Shown here piece by piece: positions 59,189 to 64,000 of a DNA stretch of 64,000 nucleotides. The notes under the pieces were generated by a model. It was not told the DNA's origin and made no database searches. It saw only the letters and a program-made list of their open reading frames with translations. How positions within the stretch are numbered: position 1 is the first letter of the stretch; every line of letters starts with the position of its first letter. The stretch is from Areca catechu (taxonomy: Eukaryota; Streptophyta; Magnoliopsida; Arecales; Arecaceae): the NCBI GenBank assembly GCA_021397845.1, contig CM038040.1, positions 21,173,815 to 21,237,814 on the forward strand, read 5' to 3'. The position numbers and the translations under genes were made by a program.

Positions 59189-59707
59189 CTAAATCAACAC
59201 AAGAACAATCCATCCATATAAAACTTGTCGCACAAAACCATAAGAAAAAAAAACAAAATCCCATTTTCGATATTTAGTATGGTTAGCCTTGAATTGGTGA
59301 TAAGCAAATATAGAAGCATCGATAAAACCATCAAATCAACATAAAACCATCAAAACAAGAAGTACAGGAATATTTTTGCATCGTCTAGCATTGTTTTCCA
59401 AAGGAAATCAAGGAATTTACCAGCAAAAATGACTCTTTTGGAAACCTCCTGCAAATAGTATGGTTATTATGCCTATAAAAGATGCTGCTTTGATGCACAT
59501 CGTGAACTAGCAATAAACTGCTACCCAAAAATCAATTATAAAAAAAAACAATATTGCGAATCTAATCGAACAGGTGGTGGACACGCAGAGGGGAGGGAGT
59601 AGCGAAGGAAAGGCGGATGCATGCATACCAGGGTGGCGATGGAGCCGGCGCCGGCGGTCGAGTCTCCGTGGCGGAAGGGTGGCACGAGAAGCAGCGAGGG
59701 TCTCCAA
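59189..59707 (-). promoter_or_regulatory. Candidate 5' UTR exon and intron of the PPR gene
   Basis: On the - strand an ATG at 59707 opens METLAASRATLPPRR with a donor CCTG|GTATGC at 59629/59628. A matching acceptor GATTTAG|GTACC is at 59189/59188, 21 nt before the PPR ATG. Joined this way, the upstream ATG is out of frame with the PPR (79 + 21 nt). It would therefore be an upstream ORF, or a different splice gives an N-terminal extension. All of this is inference from splice-like motifs. The GC-rich sequence at 59600-59870 probably includes the promoter. Confidence 0.35.
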
Positions 59708-59878
59708 GCGCCGGGATTGGTTGGACGCAGCTGGGGATGGTGATGGAAGTTAAGAATGGGGAAGAGGACGGGGAATGGAACCAGGGAGTGAGGATGGAGC
59801 CAAATAGTGTTAACGGAGGAGGGGATAAAGGAGGAAGGCGATGAGGGTTTTCGCTGGAGAATTTAACTAACGGCCGCT

Positions 59879-60876
59879 TAGAGCTGTCAAATGGGCCGGG
59901 TCCAGAGCCGAGACCCGCAGGTCTGGATTCAACGGATCCGAATCTGGATTTAAATTTGGATTCATTTATCTGGATCTGGATCTGGATCTATTTAGTCATA
60001 ATTAAATGGATCCGGGTCGACCCGAGACCCGATTAAATAAAATAATATTATATATATTATATATTTATTTATATTTATATAAATATCGCACGTTGGATCA
60101 TAATTCAATGGTTCACGATCAATACTTGATTTTATTATAAAACTCATCCATTCGTCTTGTTCGTGGCTTCGTGTTCATGCGGTCATGCCCTAGTAGCCTG
60201 GCTTTTCTCTCTTCCACCAAACCCCCAAATCCCATGACCTCGACGGCTGACGCCTCCCCTGGACCCCCCCTGACAGTCAACCCCTCGACGACCGACGCCT
60301 TCCCATATCCCACCTCGATGGCCGACGCTCCCTTCCGCCCCTCGATGGCTCGACAGCCGACGCCTCCCCCCTCCGTCCCTCGATGACTCAACGGCCGATG
60401 CCTCCCCTCCATCCCTCGATGACTTGACGGTCGATTCCTCCTCTCCGCCCCTCGATGGCTTGACAACCCGACGGTCGATGCCTCCCCTCCGCCCCTCGAT
60501 AGCTCGATGGCCGACGCCTCCTCCCCTCGACGGCTTGACCTCACATTTTTTCGAGGTAAATCGCATCCCTCCCCCCTTTCTCCGAGGTAAATTGCGGCGG
60601 GCCGCTGGCGTCCCTCTGCCCCTCGACGGCTCGACCTCATATTTTTCCGAGATAAATCTCATCCCTCCGCCCCTCTCCCTCCCCACTTTCTCCGAGGTAA
60701 ATTGCAGCAAGCCACGAGCATCCCTCCCCCGTTTGGGTCCGGGTCCAGGTCCGGGTCTAGTACTTCAAAGTTAGACTCGTCGGGTATTCGGGTCCGGATC
60801 TGGATCCAGTAGCTAAGATCGGGTCCGGGTTTAGATATCTGGGTTCCGACCCAAATCCGATCCATTGATAGCTCTA
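59879..60876. mobile_element. Non-autonomous hAT-like element carrying GC-rich repeats
   Basis: Ends TAGAGCTGTCAAATGG and CCATTGATAGCTCTA are inverted repeats. The flanks CGGCCGCT (59871-59878) and CGACCGTT (60877-60884) match at 6 of 8. Subterminal regions have repeated GGATCCG / GGGTCCGGGT words on both sides. The centre (about 60230-60720) is a GC-rich imperfect tandem array. Length 998 bp. No transposase; the long frames on both strands (for example 60119-60710) are produced by the repeats. Confidence 0.75.
60230..60720. repeat. Imperfect CCCTCGATGGC-type tandem repeats within the hAT-like element
   Basis: CCTCGATG-like words recur at about 60312, 60340, 60378, 60414, 60450 and 60494, usually 36-44 bp apart, with GACGGCCGACGCCTCC between them. 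From 60535 a ~115-bp unit with CGAGGTAAAT and CTTTCTCCGAGGTAAATTGC is present twice. Confidence 0.75.
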
Positions 60877-60998
60877 CGACCGTTGATTCGTCAAGTGCGC
60901 ATCTCAATGCACACCATATAACCAACAATCGTGATTGGCTGCGTTCACGACCACACTGATGCACCCTCATGTATGTATATCAGTGTATACCATTTAAA

Positions 60999-61127
60999 TT
61001 TTAAACAATATATATATATATATATATATACCAATTAAATTTTAAACAATATACATACATACATACATATATATATATATGTATATGTACATGTATATAT
61101 ATGTATATGTACATGTATATATATATA
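60999..61127. repeat. Compound AT / ACAT microsatellite
   Basis: (AT)n, then a repeated CAATTAAATTTTAAACAATAT phrase with (ACAT)n and TATATGTACATG units, directly abutting the LTR at 61128. Confidence 0.9.
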
Positions 61128-62823
61128 TGTGATGTGGAAGGATCACTGACATGGAGGAACCGGCGGGTGCCACGTCGAGAAAAGATGCCACGTCAACTCT
61201 CCAGTCTGTATTTTACTACCGAGCTGAGCTCTTCCAGAACAGCAGGCCGAGCTCAGTTCTCCGCCAGGTCGAGCTCATGAGCTCGACGCCTAGGTCGGAG
61301 CCGCCTTCCGCCCTCCAGAACGAGACCCTCGGAGGCTAGTGCCCTGCGATCGAGGTCGAGCCAAGAGCTCACCCGTCGATGTGGAGCCTCTCCGAACACG
61401 CGCCCTCTGGACCGGGTCCACCTTCTGCTCTCCAGAGCGAGACCCTCGGAGGCTAGTGCCCTGCGGTTGAGGTCGAGCTAAGGGCTTACTCGCCGATATG
61501 GAGCCTCTCCGAGCACGCGCCCTCTGGACCGGATATGCCTTCCGCCCTCCAGAGCGAGACCCTCGAAGGCTAGTGCCCTGCGGTCGAGGTCGAGCCAAGA
61601 GCTCACCCGCCGATGTGGAGCCTCTCCGAGCGCGCGCCCTCTGGACCGGGTCCACTTTCCGCCATTCAGAGCGAGACCCTCGGAGGTTAGTGCCCTGCGA
61701 TCGAGGTCGAGCCAAGAGCTCACCCGCCGATGTGGAGCCTCTTCGAGCGCGCGCCCTCTAGATCGGTCCGCCTTCCGCCCTCCAGAGCGAGACCCTCGGA
61801 GGCTAGTGCCTTGCGATCGAGGTCGAGCCACGAGCTCACCCGCTGATGTGGAGCCTCTCCAAGCGCGCGCCCTCTGGATCGGGTCCGCCTTCCGCCCTCC
61901 TCCACCGAGGTGCCCCCTCGAGCTCGGAATGTCGAGGTCGGAGCGAGTCATGCCGTCCCGGCTCGGCCCCAGTCCGGACGAGGTCTTCACCAGCCCAGAA
62001 CACCGGCGAGTTGCCCGAGGATTGCACTGAAGCACTTTCCAGGCCGTACTGACCACCTACGACCGCCAGTTACACTAATCCGGGGATTCGAATCCCGTGA
62101 GCGGCGGCCCGCCATTCGAAGCACCCCCAAATTTTCGGAATGAGGCAACCAAGAGGAGTGTCGGAGCGCCTGACAACGCCCCCTATCATGAATAAGAAAA
62201 GGTCCCTCGAGACACCGCAGCATGCACCTGACAGCCCGACGGGGATCCCGAGACAAGCGCCGAATGGTAACCTGGTTCATAGCAAACCCAGAGGTAACAC
62301 ACACAACAACTCCAAGAGACGGAGGAGAGAAAAAAATGAAGGAGGAAGAAGTGCAACCCCCACCAGCAAGAGGGGACGGCACCACCACCATCACCACAAG
62401 CACAAGCGCAAGCCCGACCAAGAGGGCGAAGCGCCACTACCACCACAGTGGAGGGGAAAGCGAGGGATACAAGGAGAGGCGAAGGAACAGAGCATCCCTC
62501 TGTCCCCGCTATCATTCTCCCTTGGCAACGTTTTCACCTTCACCCATATTTTACACTCCTCCTAGAGCAGAGTCCATCAAGAGGGGCCCGACCAGGAGGA
62601 TCTGTTCCCTTGGATCGTTACTTACTTATCGTCGGAGTGCCCCCACCGGAAACCCCGGCCCGGATCTCTAACCGTTGTCTCGCAGGTCCAGGAGCGGAGG
62701 AACGCCGGGCAACAAGGCGACCGCACCCAGTGAGGAGATCCAGGAATCGAGAGCGGCGGGCGGCAGGGGGAGCGCACTCTGGCGCCGATGCAGCTACGGG
62801 CCATGATGATCTTGGTGGCAACA
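61128..62823 (+). mobile_element. 5' LTR of the right Tat-like Ty3/gypsy element
   Basis: Starts TGTGATGTGGAAGG and ends GGTGGCAACA, the latter shared with the left LTR. A primer-binding-like TTGGCGCGCCAGG follows within 3 bp. About 1696 bp, longer than the left LTR mainly because of a 117-bp tandem array (61310-61895). The long ORFs on both strands (for example 61478-62056 - and 62222-62671 +) lie wholly inside the LTR and show biased Arg/Gly/Pro composition; I do not call them genes. The 3' LTR lies beyond the window. Confidence 0.7.
61310..61895. repeat. 117-bp tandem repeats, five units, inside the LTR
   Basis: GAGACCCTCGGAGG (or GAAGG) begins units at 61322, 61439, 61556, 61673 and 61789; steps are 117, 117, 117 and 116 bp. 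Each unit includes GGTCGAGC, GATGTGGAGCCTCT and GCGCGCCCTCT. A period divisible by three (39 codons) keeps frames open and explains the 141- and 192-codon artefact ORFs. Confidence 0.95.
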
Positions 62824-62825
62824 GA

Positions 62826-62845
62826 TTGGCGCGCCAGGAAGGGGG
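62826..62845 (+). other. Primer-binding-like site after the 5' LTR
   Basis: TTGGCGCGCCAGGAAGGGG starts 3 bp after the LTR end. Similar TTGGCGCGCCAGG sequences follow the 5' LTR in Tat-lineage elements of grasses. The priming tRNA was not determined. Confidence 0.6.
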
Positions 62846-62869
62846 GAAGACGGGCATGACAAAGTCCTT

Positions 62870-63300
62870 CATCACTCCCCAAGTCAATATACCGCGGAAG
62901 AGGAAAAAGAACGGTGACGACACAAGCTAGAAAGGCCAGCAATGTGGCAATCTCCCCTAGGCCTCTCTAGGATGTCACCTCCTCCGTCCCTTTCGACGGG
63001 GAACCCACTGACGAAACCATCAGGCGCACAGCGAAAGTGTACCTGGAGAAGCGTGAGCACAAAATGGTGGGATTTTTTCGCCAGTTCATCAGCATGCGAG
63101 GTTCGACCGGTGAGCCACCGGACTACAACGCCCACCATCGGTAGAGCCCTTCACCGGTCCCCTTCACCGGTCGTGGTGAGGCGGAGTATCATCACTTCCA
63201 CCGTGATCATGGCTATGGCATCAAAAAATGTCGCAATCGTGAATAAGAGATTGAGAAGCTCGTCAAGAAGGCCCACTTCCGAAGGTTTGCGGGGGGCAGG
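62870..63300 (+). pseudogene. Degenerate gag of the right Tat-like element
   Basis: One frame reads VPFDGEPTDETI and KVYLEKREHKMVGFF, then a stop at about 63143. The frame starting near 63178 reads EYHHFHRDHGYGIKKC, a zinc-knuckle-like motif (H, H and C retained), followed by a stop and KLVKKAHFRRF. The same order ends gag in Tat elements. Spacing from the primer site to the knuckle is only about 350 bp, so most of gag is deleted. The stops and the deletion show that it is non-functional. Confidence 0.6.
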
Positions 63301-63718
63301 CCTCGAGCGGGGCCCCAAGTGCTCGCCACTTTTCTATCGGCTTCAACCACCGACGGGCATCGCCGCCTGGAGGGTCGCGCGTGCGTCTAAGAAGGCTCGA
63401 GGGGCAGGGGCACCCGAGACTCATTTCCCCACCGTGAGGGGAGGAGAAAGCAAAGGAGAAAGGTAAATAAAGCTGCTGCGGACGTCGGGACGACGGTCGC
63501 GGATCATCATGGGGAGGCCCCTGCAAGGCGGTCGAAGCTCCATCGTGAGGGGTCTATTACCTTGAAGAGTTCTATGGCATCAGGCTCCCCGAGTTTGGAG
63601 GGCCTGTAGCCTACAAAGACGCCTCCAATAAGGTAAGTCCCCTTACTAACAATCATGGTAACGATTTTTTCCTTGCATGGGTATCCGCATGTCTTGCAAG
63701 AAAAGACTACAACATCCT
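63301..63718 (+). other. Internal sequence of the right retroelement, unassigned
   Basis: GC-rich sequence following the gag remnant, with no identifiable protease or polymerase motif. It becomes a minisatellite at 63719. Confidence 0.4.
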
Positions 63719-64000
63719 CGAGCCCAGCTCCAGGACGTCGAAGAATGTTCGAGCCATGTAGCTCAACAATTCCAAGCATCCCCGAGCCCAGCTCCAGGAC
63801 ATCGAAGTATGTTCGAGCCACGTAGCTCCACAATTCCAAGCATCCCCAAGCCCAGCTCCAGGATGTCAGAGAGTGTTCGAGCCACGTAGCTCCACAAATC
63901 CAAGCATCCCCGAGCCCAGCTCCAGGACGTCGAAGAATGTTCGAGCCACGTAGCTCCACAATTCCAAGCATCCCCAAGCCCAGCTCCAGGATGTCAGAGA
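63719..64000. repeat. 64-bp minisatellite running off the window
   Basis: C(G/A)AGCCCAGCTCCAGGA units begin at 63719, 63783, 63847, 63911 and 63975, an exact 64-bp step. Units 1, 2 and 4 read GACGTCGAAGAATG (or GACATCG), while units 3 and 5 read GATGTCAGAGAGTG, so two unit types are interleaved. The 156-codon - strand frame over it is repeat-derived. Confidence 0.93.

Noticed and set aside
60119..60710. Two ~175-codon Arg/Gly/Glu-rich ORFs on the - strand
   Set aside because: Two overlapping frames of equal length with repeated motifs, produced by the tandem array in the hAT-like element.
61290..62056. Long - strand ORFs of 141 and 192 codons rich in Arg, Gly and Ser
   Set aside because: They lie entirely inside the LTR and arise from the 117-bp tandem repeat, whose period is divisible by three.
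63507..63977. 156-codon ORF on the - strand
   Set aside because: Its translation repeats with the 64-bp minisatellite, and no domain is recognisable.

Overview
This window is nuclear DNA of a flowering plant. The evidence is a gene split into many GT-AG exons over about 40 kb, a P-class pentatricopeptide repeat (PPR) gene, and many plant retrotransposons, SINEs and MITEs. The protein sequences, the long TE-filled introns and the LTR types suggest a monocot, and a palm-like genome is my best guess; that placement is inference, not proof. There are no bacterial operons, rRNA, functional tRNA genes or CRISPR arrays.

Left flank (1-8420): the 3' part of a Ty3/gypsy element that I assign to the Tat lineage, oriented +. 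It has a decayed antisense ORF, a polypurine tract and a 3' LTR ending near 7777. Two solo LTRs (1082-2635 and 4231-6062) are nested in it. About 640 bp of unclassified repeat follow, then AT-rich DNA.

Centre (about 9000-55200, + strand): one gene, NRPE1, the largest subunit of RNA polymerase V. I could join 18 coding exons with consistent phases into an intact reading frame of about 1715 codons. It carries the paired zinc-binding cysteines of the clamp, the catalytic DFDGD loop, a GW/WG Argonaute-binding platform and a C-terminal DeCL domain with a short poly-Gln end. A GC-rich probable promoter/5' UTR lies at 9000-9990, and a long 5' UTR intron precedes the start-codon exon. Introns carry a family of hAT-like MITEs with CAAGG ends and 8-bp target duplications, two Tourist-like MITEs with TTA/TAA duplications, three SINE-like elements, a solo LTR with a 25-bp minisatellite, and a 2.3-kb triplication of a ~790-bp unit. 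Two of the CAAGG MITEs form a 210-bp inverted repeat just upstream of the start-codon exon.

Right part (55147-64000): an apparently gene-free stretch, then an intronless-CDS PPR gene on the - strand (57779-59167) resembling Arabidopsis At5g46680. A ~1-kb hAT-like non-autonomous element follows. Last is the 5' end of a second Tat-like element: a 1.7-kb LTR with 117-bp tandem repeats, a primer-binding-like site, a broken gag and a 64-bp minisatellite running off the window.

Functionally, Pol V makes scaffold transcripts for RNA-directed DNA methylation of transposons, and here its own gene is loaded with transposons. The PPR protein is probably an organellar RNA-binding factor and has no evident link to NRPE1 beyond adjacency.
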